DNA from: Zea mays
Lineage: Eukaryota; Streptophyta; Magnoliopsida; Poales; Poaceae
Length of the DNA: 64,000 nucleotides
Reading direction: 5' to 3'
Assembly (NCBI RefSeq): GCF_902167145.1
Contig: NC_050097.1
Span: 176,420,923 to 176,484,922, forward strand
Shown one piece after another: positions 11,215 to 23,606 of this stretch. Positions within the stretch are counted from its first letter, which is position 1. The number at the start of each line of letters is the position of its first letter. The notes beneath the pieces are model-generated. The model made no database searches and had not been told where the DNA came from. It saw nothing but the letters and a program-made list of their open reading frames with translations. Position numbers and translations under genes: made by a program.

Positions 11215-12201
11215 TTAAACATTGGTCCCTACGATGGTCTCTCTAGGGCCTTCTTCATCATCTGTCCGAGGCGATGCAGGAGGTGTGGGTGATGCCGGTC
11301 CACAAATCCTTCTACGGGGTTGGAACAGGTACACCGGGGTTCCTTCAAGCATGTTGGTTCCATCAGAGTTCTGGGGGTGAGGGTCTTTGCGCTTGACACG
11401 GTCCACCAAGGATATGTCCCTCAGGAGCTTGCTATGGTGGTCAGCTTGCTCCCAAAGTTTCTCTTCTGCAAGGGCAACACGACTTTCGGCGTTAGCCACA
11501 CGAGCTTCTGACTGGGCCAAGTCCAACCTCGACTTCCTCCAACGGACTTCTGCTTCCTCAGCACGCTGAGTTAGGGCTCTCGCACGCTGGCACAATTGGT
11601 TGCACAGGTCATCGAGGCTGAGCAAATAGCCCGACATAGCGACAATCGTGGGGTCTTTCTTAGCTGCTTCGAGGCTTCCCAGACTCCCCAAGTTGCGAAT
11701 CCGGGCCGCCCAAGCGGGACGATTGCGATCCAGCGGTGGAAAGTACTTCATGGGTGTGGAACCCAAGTGCCATTCAAACAACTGGCACAAGTACCAAAGA
11801 GCCTTGCGTGCGGTTAGCTGGTAGGTGTCCTTTAGGCGGTGACCGGTCATAGTGACGCTCCAGGGCCTCACTTCTGGATACTTGTCGCTGGCGCCGATGT
11901 GGACGGAGATCTGGCAGGCTTCGGTTCCACGCTCCATGTATTCTCTGCCCACATACTCCGGATGATCCATGATGCCGAGGCGGACAATTGTGGCATAGAG
12001 AACCTTCGGGAAACCATCCTCCTCGAGACAATAGGTGGTTACCCAGTCACCAGCCATCTGATTGTTCAAGGAGATGAGGTTAGCATAACAAGGTAAGTTG
12101 GTCAAGGATTTGCCGGGGTAAGGGAAGACCGTCCTAGGGCTCCTACAGGCTTGTTCAGCTAACGTGGCGCGCCCTACAGCCAAGTATGCCTCTGATACCA
12201 C
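11215..12201 (-). CDS. Extra ORF between PBS and gag, unknown function
   Basis: An uninterrupted frame of 328 codons opens at the PBS itself (apparent GTG start in AGTGGTATC) and ends 298 bases before the gag ATG. The first ATG is residue 49 (MAGDWVTTYC), so a protein of about 280 residues is the conservative call. I do not recognise the family. The N-terminal two thirds look globular, with a Trp-rich stretch near residues 112-150. Residues about 203-265 are rich in Arg/Glu/Ala heptads and likely form a coiled coil. The tail is Pro-rich with an acidic TDDEEGP. It is in sense orientation to gag. Extra ORFs are known in several plant gypsy lineages, but I cannot match this one. Confidence 0.6.
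   Translation of the reverse strand: MVSEAYLAVGRATLAEQACRSPRTVFPYPGKSLTNLPCYANLISLNNQMAGDWVTTYCLEEDGFPKVLYATIVRLGIMDHPEYVGREYMERGTEACQISVHIGASDKYPEVRPWSVTMTGHRLKDTYQLTARKALWYLCQLFEWHLGSTPMKYFPPLDRNRPAWAARIRNLGSLGSLEAAKKDPTIVAMSGYLLSLDDLCNQLCQRARALTQRAEEAEVRWRKSRLDLAQSEARVANAESRVALAEEKLWEQADHHSKLLRDISLVDRVKRKDPHPQNSDGTNMLEGTPVYLFQPRRRICGPASPTPPASPRTDDEEGPRETIVGTNV
12188..12200 (-). other. Primer-binding site of the gypsy element
   Basis: TGGTATCAGAGGC lies two bases beyond the LTR end (...GACGCTTCA) on the minus strand. This is complementary to the 3' end of initiator tRNA-Met. Confidence 0.85.
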
Positions 12202-12202
12202 T

Positions 12203-14762
12203 TGAAGCGTCCCAGTCTAATGACCAAAACTAAACATGCATAGATTTACTAGAATGCAGAGTTCCAGTAAAATGCTCAAGTGGTGCCATAAAATACAAGG
12301 CTTTTATTTAGTACATTCTAATAATACGATAATAGAAACTAGAAATAAAATAGTGGTGGCGAAGAACGCGACTGCGAGCTCCTCATCGGACATGGCGTCT
12401 GCTACAACACAATGGCACCACAGGGGACTTGGGTGTAGGAACGCGCTACTCATCGGGCACAAAGTCAGGATCCTCTGCATCAAATCATCAACGGGTGAGC
12501 ACAAAGGTACTCAGCAGGTCCCACCTCGCCCTTACGGTGAGGGAGTTACAATATGCATGAATCATTGACAAATGTTGAATGTATAAGTGATTAATGAGTG
12601 CAAACTAAAGTAAAACCCATAACCATCCTCCGTAGCCAGCAGGTAGCTCAACTAGTTGAAGTGTCCACACCATAACCTGTCCTACACCGAGGACACAGAC
12701 CATTCAAATGGATTATACACTCTGCAGAGGTTGTACGCTGTACCCACACGCACATCACCGTCCCAAGACGGCTCTGTCATAGCCAACACCCAACCATGGC
12801 TCAACCTCGCCTAGCCGCCCACAATCCCCGGGTTCTGACCGCTCAGGTCCCCAACCCAAAACATATCCACCTCGGACGACTACCAGGCTAGCCAGTGGGA
12901 TTAGGCTAAGGCTTGCCCATACAAGCTCATGTGGTCGCACTGGAAAAAAGTTAGGTGAGATGGCACCCCAACACACAGTCCTTATGGTTCACCAGAGCAG
13001 CCACCAACCAAAACTAGCAAACCTGAGATGTCACCATGACAACTCGGTCGCAAGTCTACCACCACGGTAGCGCATGCACCAACACTTACCCCACTGCTCT
13101 GGTTTCATTCCCGTCCAGTTTCATCAAGTGTCAATGTATCAAATATTTATGCAATTATCATGCATCAAGGCATCAGTCAAAGGTTTCTCTCATCCACTCA
13201 GTATTAGGTGTATCATTTCATGCCACTCTTATGTATAGCAGGTTTTATATTTTCCCTCACTTAGGAGCAAACACCATCAGCGTAAGGGGTCGATGAGACT
13301 TGCCTTCACTCACGTACTCCTCCTCGACGTCAGGCTCCTGGTCAGCAGGCTCTAGCTGGTCGTCCTCCGGGATCGGCTCTGTTCCGACAAACGACCGACA
13401 TGCGACGCGGGCAGCCAAATATCAGACATACATAAAAGTTATAATATATTTTTAGTAAATAAATATGTAGGGTTTTATTTTAGAAAATTCTTGGTAAAAG
13501 AATTAGATTAATTAGAGTCACTATGTAGGAGTTATATGCATTATAGCTTGTGATTAAATTAATTACGAAAATAAAATTAAAAAAAAGAAAACGGCTTGGC
13601 TCAAGGCTTGGCTTGCTCGTACGAGGCATTATAGGCTGGGACTTGGGCTACGGTGGAGTGTGCAGGGGATTCAGGTTAGCTTCTAAAGAGACAATACGAA
13701 ACGTTGAATACGCTTCACAGGAGTCTTCCTCCTCCCTATGCTCCCTCACGGCAACCATTGGGAGCTCAAATCCAGCCATGAGAGAGGCAAGTGGGGCTGC
13801 TGGGGAGAGGGGAGAAGTGCCTCCAACCTTCAGCAGGCCTAGTCGAGGCGAGATTTTGGGGAACGGGTCGACGGGCGAGCTGCTGTGTGGGAGGTGCGGC
13901 CATGGCGGGTGGAGCTCGGTGGACGCTCGGAATGGCGAGGGGAACGACGATAGAGCTGGGGGATGTCATCGTAGTAGTGGAGGTGGCGCTCACCTGCGGC
14001 TCGGCTTGCCTCCGGAGGTGCTGCAACAGCAGGACGACGGACGGCGGCGACGAACCAGCTCGGGAACGGAGGACTGGTGGTGGCTCAGCTCGGGAAGATG
14101 CGTGGCGTCGAGGGCAGCTCAAGCCCCTTTTTATAGGCGATCGCGGCAAGGGCAGCCATGGTGTTCACAGCAACCCCGTGAACTGTGCGAGCACGCGCCC
14201 ACGACAGGTAGGATTTTGCACGAGCTTTCCTCTTCGGCATGGTAGACTGATAATGGTGATACGCTGAGGCAGGTCATCACTCTGGTGTCGCGACGTGGGT
14301 GGAGTCAAGTGGGAAAGAATCACGATATTGAGTCGTGTCCGATGGTCAAGTCGCGTGTGGCGTGGTGTCAGCGGAGGTGCTGGCATTGACCACGGCGAGG
14401 TGCACGGAATTCAGACGGAGACACGTGGAAAAGTCTGCTACAGTGTAGTCATGGCATTGCTTGCTCTAGGAAAATAGAAGGATGGAGGGCTGCTGGCTTT
14501 GAGCGATGGGACAATATAGTATGCTGACAACACAATGCTGAGAAAAAGAAAGGATTAAAAATATCGGAAGAGGTGGATGGCTAAACTCGTATTTGTTGTG
14601 ACCTGCCATAACTTGACAAAATATTTTTAAAATCCATAAATATGTATTATAGTTTGGTTCTAGCTAGTAGATTTTTTTTTGGAAAATACTTTGTCAAATT
14701 AAATAGAGTTTATTTTGAAAAGTGTGTGACTTTTAGCTTACTAAAAAAATTGGGATGCCACA
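12203..14762 (-). repeat. 5' LTR of the gypsy element (2560 bp)
   Basis: On the minus strand it starts TGTGGCATCCCA and ends TGGGACGCTTCA. These termini are imperfect inverted repeats (9 of 12 bases), which fixes both ends. The interior has several 150-230-codon frames on both strands at 13550-14267, but they overlap each other and lack recognisable domains; I treat them as non-coding LTR. Confidence 0.82.
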
Positions 14763-16732
14763 ATAAGGCACTTCAACTCACAAGCCACCACTATACTCCT
14801 TGCTTCCTTGCGTCGAGAGGAGTACAACAAGGTGCAAGGGTTCAAGAGTACCAAAGAAATTTGGGACATCCTCAAGATGACACACAAAGGAGATGAAGTA
14901 ACAAAGATCACCAAGTGCGAAACAATCGAGGGAGAACTCAGTCGGTTCGTCCTGAACAAGAGAGAAGAGCCACGATCAATGTACAACCGGCTCAAAACGA
15001 TGGTGAACCAAGTCCGCAACCTCGGGAGCACCAAATGGGATGACCATAAAATAGTCAAGGTTATTCTAAGATCTCTTGTCTTCTGTAACCCCACTCAAGT
15101 TCAATTAATTCGTGGAGATCCTAGATATAAGCAGATGTCTCTCGAGGAAGTGATCAACAAGTTTGTGAGCTTTGAACTTATGATCAAAGACTCCAAACAT
15201 ATTGTCAACTTGGAGCAAGGCGCCACGTCCACTCCCGAGGTGCAACCCGTTGCATTCAAGGCAGCGAAAGAACAGAAGGAAGAGTCTACACCAATTAGTA
15301 GGCTCCCATTTGACGCTTCCAAGCTTGACAATGAGGAGATGACTCTTATCATCAAGAGCTTCCGGCAAATCCTCAAGCAAAGGAAGAGGAAGGACTACAA
15401 ACCCCGCTCCAAGAGGGTTTTCTACAGGTGTGGTAAGTCCAACCATTTTATTGCTAAATGTCCATATACAAGTGATAGTGACAGGGACGACGACAAGAAA
15501 GGGAAGAAAAAGATGGAGAAGAAAAGGTATTACAACAAGAAGAAGGGTGGTGAGGCGCACATAAGGCGGGAATGGGACTCCGATGAAAGCTCCACCGACT
15601 CCTCCTCCGACGAGGACGCTGCCAACATCGCCATCAACAAAGACCTTCTCTGCCCCAACGTCGGCCACAAATGTCTCATGGCTAAGGATAGCAAAAAGAA
15701 GAAGGTACATTCTAGAGATACCCCAAAATACACTACTTTCGATGATGATGGTAGCTCTAGTGAAAATGATGATGATTTGACTTTCCTTTTTGCAAACCTC
15801 ACCATGGATCAAAAGAAAAAAATAATGAATTGATAAAAACCATTAACGAGAAGGATGGGATCTTGGAATGCCAAGAGGACTTGCTCGTTAAGGAAAATAA
15901 AAAGTTTGTTAAGCTAAAAGATGCTTATGCTCTTGAAGTTGAAAAATGTGAAAACTTGTCTAAAGAGATTAATATTTGCAATGATTCAATTTCTTGTCTT
16001 AGAATTGAAAATGTTAGTTTAACTGCTAAGATTGAAGAATTGAATGCTTGCAAACCCTCTACATCTATCATTGAGCATGTTACCATTTGCACTAGATGTA
16101 GAGATACTAATGTTGATGCTATGAATGATCAGATTGCTATGATTAAAGAACAAAATGATCACATAGCTAAATTAAGTGCTAAAATTGCCAAGCATGAGCT
16201 AGAGAATGAAAATTTTAAATTTGCTCACAATATGCTTTATAATGGGAGACGCCCTGGCATTAAGGATGGCATTGGTTTCCAATCTGGGAGCCAAAGCAAT
16301 ATCAAACTTAATGCCCCTAGAAACAAGCTTTCTAACTTTGTTAAGGGCAAGGCTCCCATGGTTCAGGATAGGGAAGGTTACATTTATACTCTGAAAACTA
16401 TCGTGAGCATAAGATTAGGAAAATTCATGCTAGGAAATCTCATTCTACTGCTCATCATGCTTACATTTACAATAATGAAGCATCCAGCTCTAGGCATACA
16501 ACTCATATCAAAATGCCTAAGAAAAAAACTGTGAATGCATCAAATGAACATAACATTTCATTTAAGACTTTTGATGCATCATTTGTGCTTATTAACAAAT
16601 TAGGCAAGGTAGTTGCCAAATATGTTGGGGGCAAACACAAGAGTCCAAAGACTTGTGTTTGGGTACCCAAGGTGCTTGTTTTCTAATATGAAAGGACTCA
16701 TGACCGTTTGGGTACCTAAGAATAAGGCCTAA
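14763..16732 (+). pseudogene. Sirevirus gag fragment, frameshifted
   Basis: In frame from the first base after the gypsy LTR: 14763-15833, then a one-base slip in an A-run near 15818 moves reading to the frame of 15830-16534, with another break near 16380. The frame ends at TAA 16730-16732 after a WVPK motif. The zinc knuckle is damaged: the first Cys is Tyr (FYRCGKSNHFIAKC), leaving YCHC. Lys-rich and Ser/Asp-rich tracts and a coiled-coil-like C-terminal part are as in the sister gags at 31099-33397 and 52186-54135. There is no start codon because the 5' part was displaced by the nested gypsy. Confidence 0.85.
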
Positions 16733-16745
16733 ATTTGTGTTGTAG

Positions 16746-19700
16746 GTTTATGCATCCGGCGGAACAAGTTGGATATTCGACAGTGGTTGCACAAACCATA
16801 TGACAGGAGAGAAAAGGATGTTCTCCTCATATGAGAAAAATGATGATCCCCAAAGAGCAATCACATTCGGGGATGGAAATCAAGGTTTGGTCAAAGGATT
16901 GGGTAAAATTGTTATATCTCCTGACCATTCCATTTCTAATGTTTTTCTTGTAGATTCTTTAGATTACAATTTGCTTTCTGTTTCTCAATTATGCAAAATG
17001 GGCTACAACTGTCTATTTACTGATGTTGGTGTTACCGTCTTTAAAAAAGTGATGATTCAATAGCTTTTAAGAGAGTGTTAGATGGTTAGCTATATTTAAT
17101 TGATTTCAATGATAACAATGCTGAACTAGACACTTGCTTAATTGCTAAGACTAATATGGACTGGCTCTAGCATCACCGACTTGCTCATGTTGGAATGAAG
17201 AATCTTCACAAGCTTCTAAAGGGGAACACATTTTAGGACTAACCAATGTTCATTTTGAGAAAGACGGGATTTTTAGCGCATGTAAAGCAGGGAAGCAGGT
17301 TGGAGTACATCATCCACACAAGAACATCATGACGACCGAGAGGCCGCTTGAACTACTCCACATGGATCTATTCGGCTCGATTGCTTACATAAGCATCGAC
17401 GAGAGTAAGTATTGTCTTATAATTGTGGATGATTATTCTTGCTTCACTTGGGTGTTCTTTTGCAGAAAAAATCACAAACCCAAGAGACGTTAAAGAAATT
17501 CTTGAGACAAGCTCAAAATGAGTTCGGATTAAGAATCAAGAAGATTAGAAGCGATAATGGAACAGAGTTCAAGAACTCTCAAATTGAAGGATTTCTTGAG
17601 GAAGAGGGCATCAAGCATGAGTTCTCTTCTCCCTACACACCTCAACAAAACAGTGTTGTAGAGAGGAAGAATAGAACTCTTTTAGATATGGCAAGGACCA
17701 TGCTTGATGAATACAAGACATCGGATCAGTTTTGGGCGAAAGCGATTAACACCGCTTGTTACTCCATCAACCGACTCTACCTTCATCGAATCCTCAAGAA
17801 AACATCATATGAACTCCTCACTGATAAAAAGCCCAATGTTTCTTATTTTAGAGTTTTAGGAGCAAATGCTTTATTCTTATCAAGAGAGGTAGAAATTCAA
17901 AATTTGCTCCTAAAGCAGTAGAAGGCTTTTTACTTGGTTATGACTCAAACACAAGGGCATATAGAGTCTTCAACAAGTCCACTGGTTTAGTTGAAGTTTC
18001 TTGTGACATTATGTTTGATGAGACTAATGGCTCTCAAGTAGAGTAAGTTGATCTTGATGAATTAGATGATGAAGAGGCTCCGTGCGTCGTGCTAAGGAAC
18101 ATGTCCATTGGAGATGTGTGTCCAAAAGAACCCAAAGAGCCTTTACAAGCACAAGATCAACCATCATCCTCCATACAAGCATCTCCACCAACTCAAGACG
18201 AGGAACAGGCTCAAGAAGATGAGGATCAAGATCAAGACGATAAGACACCTCAAGAGGAAGACATTGATCAAGGGGGAGATGAAGATGATCAATAAAAGGG
18301 AGATGAACAAGAGATTCAAGATCAAAGACCATCGCACCCAAGCAATTCAAAGAGATCACCCCATCAACTCCATACTTGGTGACATTCAAAAGGGGGTAAC
18401 CACTAGATCTCGAGTTGCTCATTTTTGTGAACATTACACTTTTGTGTCTTCTATTGAGCCATACAAGATAGAAGATGCACTTAGAGATCTGGACTGGGTG
18501 GTGGCAATGCAAGAGGAGCTCAACAACTTCACGAGGAATGAGGTATGACATTTAGTTCCACGTCCTAACAAAAATGTTGTAGGTACCAAGTGGTTATTAC
18601 GCAACAAACAAGATGAGCATGGTGTGGTGACTAGGAAAAAAGCCCGACTTGTTACAAAATGATATTCACAATTCGAAGGTTTGGATTTCGGTGAAACCTA
18701 CGCACTTGTAGCTAGGCTTGAGTCAATTCGTATATTACTTGCATATGCTACTTACCATGGCTTTAAGTTATATCAAATAGACGTGAAGAGTGCCTTCCTC
18801 AATGTCCCTACTAAAGAAGAGGTGTATGTTGAGCATCCTCCCGGCTTTGAAGATAGTAAGTATCCTTCACATGTTTATAAGCTCTCAAAGGCGCTTTATG
18901 GGCTCAAACAAGCCCCAAGAGCATGGTATGAATGCCTAAGAGACTTTCTTCTCACTAATGGTTTCAAAGTCGGAAAAGCTAACCCTACTCTCTTCACTAA
19001 AACAATTGACAAAGACTTGTTTATATGCCAAATTTATGTTGATGATATTATCTTTGGGTCTACTAACAAGTCATCTTGTGAAGAGTTCAGTAGGATAATG
19101 ATACAAAAATTCAAGATGTCTATGATGAGGGAGTTCAAGTATTTCCTTGGATTCTAAATCAAGCTACTCCAAGAGGGAACTTTCATCTGCCAAACAAAGT
19201 ACATTCAAGATATACTCAAGAAGTTTGGAATGAAGAATGTCAAACCCATCAAGACTCCCATGGGAACAAATAGGCATCTCAACCTCGACACAAGAGGTAA
19301 ATATGTAGATCAAAAGGTATACCTGTCGATGATACGATCTATACTCTATTTATGTGCTTCACGACCGGATATTATGCTTTTAGTATGCATGTGTGCAAGG
19401 TTCCAAGATAATCCTAAGGAAGTTCACCTTAGGGCCGTGAAAAGAATCATGAGGTATTTAGTTTACACTCCTAAGTTTGGGCTATGGTACCCCAAGGGAT
19501 CTACCTTTGATCTAATTGGGTATTCTGATGCTGACTATGCCGGATGTAAAATTGATAGAAAGAGTACATCTGGGACTTGTTAGTTTCTGGGGAGATCCTT
19601 GGTGTCATGGGCTTCAAAGAAATAAAATTCAGTAGCTCTATCTACACCGAAGATGAGTATGTTGTTGCCGGACATTGTTGTGCACAGCTACTCTGGATGA

Positions 19701-19945
19701 GGCAAACTCTTAGGGACTATGGCTACAAGTTGAGCAAAGTCCCTCTCCTATGAGACAATGAGAGTGCAATCCATATGGCAGATAATCCCGTTGAACACAG
19801 CCACACTAAGCACATAGACATCTGATATCACTTTCTGAGAGATCACCAACAAAGGGGAGATATCTTTACCGAGCCCCTAGATGAAAAGACTTTTAGCAAG
19901 CTTAAGAATGAACTAAATATCTTAGATTCTCGGAACTTTGATTGA
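16746..19945 (+). pseudogene. Sirevirus pol: protease, integrase, RT, RNase H, broken
   Basis: The frame begins just after TAG|GTT at 16745/16746 and soon shows the protease DSG motif (IFDSGC). A GAG-pre-integrase segment (16800-17063), integrase core (RSDNGTEF and VERKNRT near 17556-17675), RT with YVDD near 19036 and RNase H (GYSDADYAGC near 19519) follow. Stop codons and frameshifts recur, for example near 17063, 17170, 18548, 18660, 19157, 19583 and 19753. Near 19860 a stretch of about 42 bp present in the sister copies is missing from RNase H. The last codons before TGA 19943-19945 read LDSRNFD. Confidence 0.88.
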
Positions 19946-20219
19946 AATCTTGCACATATTGCCCTTTTTTATACCTTTGATCATATCTCTTTCTTTTGGT
20001 ACAAATGCGTATTTCTTATTCTTCTTGTGCCAAAGCTAAGACTAATGTGCTTCCAAGAGTATTTCTATGCTTAGTCTTAGATTGAAAGGGAAATGGAGTT
20101 TAAGGCAAAGGCATGGCTTCCACTACGACTCTGTCGTTATCATATATCCTTTGCCCTACTCATGTATTTACATTCATATCTTTCTTGTAAAAGGCCTTTA
20201 GTTTTCTTAGTTTTTGGCG

Positions 20220-20659
20220 CTTAATGCCAAAGGGGGAGAAATTAATAGGCCAAAGCAAAAGAACCGCACCACCATCCTGTTTTCTAAAAACTTTTTCAAA
20301 AAGGGGGAGAAATTAAAAGAACCTTTTCAGGGGGAGCTTTAATTTAGCCAAAGGAAAGGCATTTGAGAAAGGGGGAGAATCTTTCAAAACTTGAAAAATG
20401 CTTTTGAAATCATATTCTTATACCATTGGCTAATTGCAAAAGAATTTGAAAAGACTTTTCTAAAAGATTTTGCAAAAACAAGCTATGTGGTGCAAATGTG
20501 GTCCAAAATGTTAAATATATCAAAACAATCATATATGCTGAGAACTGCTTTCATTTCAAAGTAACTTATGCACATCTGACAAAATGCAATCTAGTTACAT
20601 TTCTATACTTTGTATTTTCTTTGGTTTGTGTTGGCATCAATCACCAAAAAGGGGGAGAT
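20220..20659 (+). other. Multiple polypurine tracts upstream of the 3' LTR
   Basis: The motif AAGGGGGAG or close variants occurs near 20230, 20303, 20332, 20370 and 20650. The last lies directly before the LTR (AAAAAGGGGGAGAT then TGAAAGGG). Repeated PPT-like tracts between pol and the LTR are a known Sirevirus feature; only the last is the obvious plus-strand primer site. Confidence 0.8.
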
Positions 20660-21969
20660 TGAAAGGGAAATGACCTCAAACATTTCCTATAATCGATTTT
20701 GGTGTTTGACAACCATCACAAATCTAATGGACTAACTAGTTTGACAAGTTGATCTTTTTTCATGTGCATAAAGTTCATATACACATACAAGGAAAATGAC
20801 CTTGGGCAATTCTACAAGTTTGGAGCAAAACAGGTTTGCACCAGCCTGCGGTGCACCGGACTGTCCGGTGTGCACATGATAGTGTCTGGTGCTCAGGCTA
20901 GCGCGCCCAGCGAACCAGCCGCTCTCTAGAATTCTCAGCGCTCGTCGGCTAAAAATCATTGGACTGTCCGATGTGCACCAGACTATCCGGTGAGCCCACG
21001 AAGCAAGGTTTGACTCCGCCAACGGTCGACACCGCAGCAGTCGGAAGCGTCAGAAGACAGTTTGCGACGTTAGGTCACACCGGACTATTCGGTGTGCCAC
21101 CAGACTGTCTGGTGCACCACAAGGACAGACGACTTCAACGGTCAACAGCTCCAAACCCCAACAGTCGGCTGACGTGGCATGCACCAGATAGTGAACAGTA
21201 GAGTGTCCGGTGCGCACCGGACTGTTCTATGTGCCCATCGACAGACAGAACAACCAACGACTAGAATGTTGGTTGAGGCTATAAATACCCCAACCACCTC
21301 CATTCAAGTCATCCAAGCTTTGCACTCTCAACATTCAATACAAGAGCAAAGAATACAATCCAAAGACACTTTCAAAGCCTCCAATACTCTCCAAGTGCCA
21401 TAATCAAGTCAAGTGATGAAAAGTGTTTAGTGACTTGAGAGAGGGTGATCTGTGTTTCATTTGTTGCTCTTGTTGCTTGGTTGCTTTCTTCTTCCTCCTC
21501 TAATATTTCCAAGTCTTTTGTAAAGCAAGCAAGAGACACCTAATTGTGTGATGATCCTTGCGGGGTCTTAGTAACCCGTGAGATTAAGAAGAAGCACTCG
21601 ACTGGTCTAGGTGACCGATTGAGAGAGAGAAAGGGTTGAAATATACCTGGCCTTTGTGACCTCATCAACGGAGAGTAGGTTCTTTGGAACCGAACCTTGG
21701 GAAACAAATCACCGTGTTCACTTGTGTTGATCTTCATTATTCGATTTGTTTTTCCCTCTCCCCTCTCACTAAAAGTTCTCTTGCTCACATTGGTTTGAGT
21801 TAGCTCCCAAAGTTATCCGCATTGATTGAGCAACTCATTGCAAGAACAACTACCTTCCGCACTCCGAATTCACAATTATTTATTTCTAACCCTAACCATG
21901 GGCGAAGTGCGTGTTCAAAGTTTATAATTTTTAGGTTTCGCATATTCACCCCCCTCTAGGCGACTTTCA
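20660..21969 (+). repeat. 3' LTR of the decayed Sirevirus (1310 bp)
   Basis: It starts TGAAAGGGAAATG and ends GGCGACTTTCA. It holds one perfect palindrome CACCGGACTGTCCGGTG (20854-20870) and several mutated ones (about 20880-21235), mostly altered by C/T and G/A changes. A TATA-like box CTATAAATA lies near 21280. Confidence 0.85.
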
Positions 21970-23244
21970 GTTCCCCAATGCAGAGAAAAGAGAGTGTTTT
22001 AGGCATCTAATGAACAACTTTGTCAAATAATTTGCTGGTCCTAAAAACATGCAACCTGCTGATAGGGCGTATAAGAAAGAAGTTTATGATATGTACATTG
22101 CGAATGTGACACAGAACCCTGCCATCGTTGATTGGTTGGATAAGTTTCATAGTTTGTTGTGGTACCACAGTGGTTTTAACCCAATCATCAAGTGTGACTA
22201 TGTGACTAATAACATTGTGAAGGTCTTCAACCATTGGATTAAGGACTACAAGGACCTTCTAGTATGCGACCTTGTTGACAAAATAAGGTTGATGAATATG
22301 CAACTTTTTCACAAAGAGAAGGCGAATAGGACGAAGATTAGAAGGAAATATATTACCCTCCATCATAGCCCAACTGAATGCATGTGCTATAGGGCTTGGG
22401 CACTTGGAAGTGATAAAAGGTGATGACTATGTTGCGGAGGTTAGGGACAACAATGATTGTGTATCTAGATATGTGGCGAAGGCATATCTAAGAGAATGTT
22501 CATGCCTAGAGTGGCAACATACCGGCAAGCCTTGCCACCTTGCGTTATGTCTAATAATTGCACAACAATTCAGAAATACAATGATAGAGGAATTCGTTGA
22601 TGATTACTACTCTGTCGAGATGTTTAGGAAAGCGTACTCACGATTGGTGGAGCCAATTGAGAATAAGTTGTTTTGGCCAAAGGTGGACTTTGCAAAAGAG
22701 GTTGGTGCACCCCTTAGTAAAAGAGGTGTAGGACGTCAAAGGAAAAATAGGATGAAGAGTTGTCTAGAGGGTGGTAGCGGCAAAAAGAAACCAGCAAATG
22801 ACAACGAGAAAACAAAGAAACTGATTAGGGGGAAATTTAAGTGCCCAAATTGTGGGGAGTTAGGGCATAGAAAGAGCACCTACAAGTGTCCCCTCAATGG
22901 AACAAAGAAAATGTACTACATAAACAACTTGCGGGCTATTGTTAATGTTTTGTTAACCTCAATACTGTTGATCTAACCAATATCATCACAAGAAATGGAG
23001 GTCGAGGAAAAACACAACTAAAAAATGGTTTCCAAATTAGCATGAAGCTTCTACTCAACAACAGCTTGTACCCGAGGAAACAAGCTCACAACAACTTGTA
23101 ACCATCCCTTCTTCATCAGTACAAATTGTACAAGAGCCTTGTACAAGTGATATTGTGCCACTAGTGGAGTGTTCAACACCTAGGAAACAAAGGATAGCTA
23201 TGAAAAAGAAGCTTACTCTGAAGAAGAAGTTCGTATGCGCCTAG
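21970..23244 (+). pseudogene. MULE (Mutator-like) transposase, C-terminal part
   Basis: The transposase of a Mutator-superfamily DNA transposon, entered in frame right after the copia LTR (FPNAEKRECFRHLMNN). There is an in-frame TAA near 22028, and a frameshift near 22410 joins 22049-22423 to 22404-22976. A SWIM zinc finger (CSCLEWQHTGKPCH, near 22500-22540) and a CCHC knuckle (CPNCGELGHRKSTYKC, near 22840-22890) are the expected C-terminal domains. A further open stretch (about 23044 to TAG 23244) rich in Gln, Ser and Lys may be a 3' exon. The N-terminal catalytic DDE part lies left of the window, beyond the inserted copia. Confidence 0.85.
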
Positions 23245-23430
23245 AGTTGAACCTGAGTTGTACAATCGTAGGCGCCTAGAGTTGTGTCCTGTATTTTGCT
23301 TCTCTGTATTTTGAACATGACGTTTGCTTCTCTGTATTTTGAACCTGACATATGGTGCAACTGACTGTGTTTACCTTCTGTTTGGAGCAAGTCTCTTTTC
23401 ACAGAAACTATTTGTTCACAGAAAAAGAAA

Positions 23431-23444
23431 TTCTGTTAACAGAA
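23431..23444. repeat. 14-bp perfect palindrome
   Basis: TTCTGTTAACAGAA is its own reverse complement. Variants of the half site (GTTAACAGAAA, TAATAGAAATT, GGTAACAGAAAC) recur between 23390 and 23600, in the stretch between the two convergent MULE-region genes. Confidence 0.7.
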
Positions 23445-23606
23445 AATAGCTGGGTTTACTTGGCTGTTCAGAATCTCTATTAACAAAAATTCTTGGTGTG
23501 TGTTCACAAATTCTATTAATAGAAATTATGGTAACAGAAACAAAAATTAATTGGGTTCACAAATTTCTGTTAAGAGAAATTCTGGTAACAGAAACATAAA
23601 CATATG

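Larger units (their letters stand above)
9898..14762 (-). mobile_element. Ty3/gypsy element with extra pre-gag ORF, 5' part
   Basis: On the minus strand: 5' LTR 14762 to 12203, PBS, an extra ORF (12201-11215), then gag (10916 to 9898), which is interrupted by the Opie-like element. Pol and the 3' LTR lie left of the window. The gag type and long LTR suggest a Tekay/Del-like chromovirus, but without pol this is an inference. The element interrupts an in-frame copia gag at 14763. Confidence 0.8.
14763..21969 (+). mobile_element. Decayed Ji/Opie-type Sirevirus, 3' part
   Basis: A gag fragment runs in frame from 14763, followed by pol, a non-coding zone with repeated GGGGGAG tracts, and a 3' LTR (20660-21969). 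Many stops and frameshifts show that it is old. Its 5' LTR and gag start are left of the window, beyond the gypsy insertion. On the right it interrupts a MULE transposase frame; 21970-21974 (gttcc) is the candidate TSD copy. Confidence 0.85.

Noticed and set aside
13550..14267. Overlapping frames of 230 and 158 codons as a possible host gene
   Set aside because: They lie wholly inside the gypsy LTR (12203-14762), overlap in different frames and lack domains.
14763..16732. The copia gag start read as the true 5' end of a short gene at 14808
   Set aside because: The frame is open further left to the gypsy junction at 14763 and matches the middle of sister gags, so it is a truncated interior.
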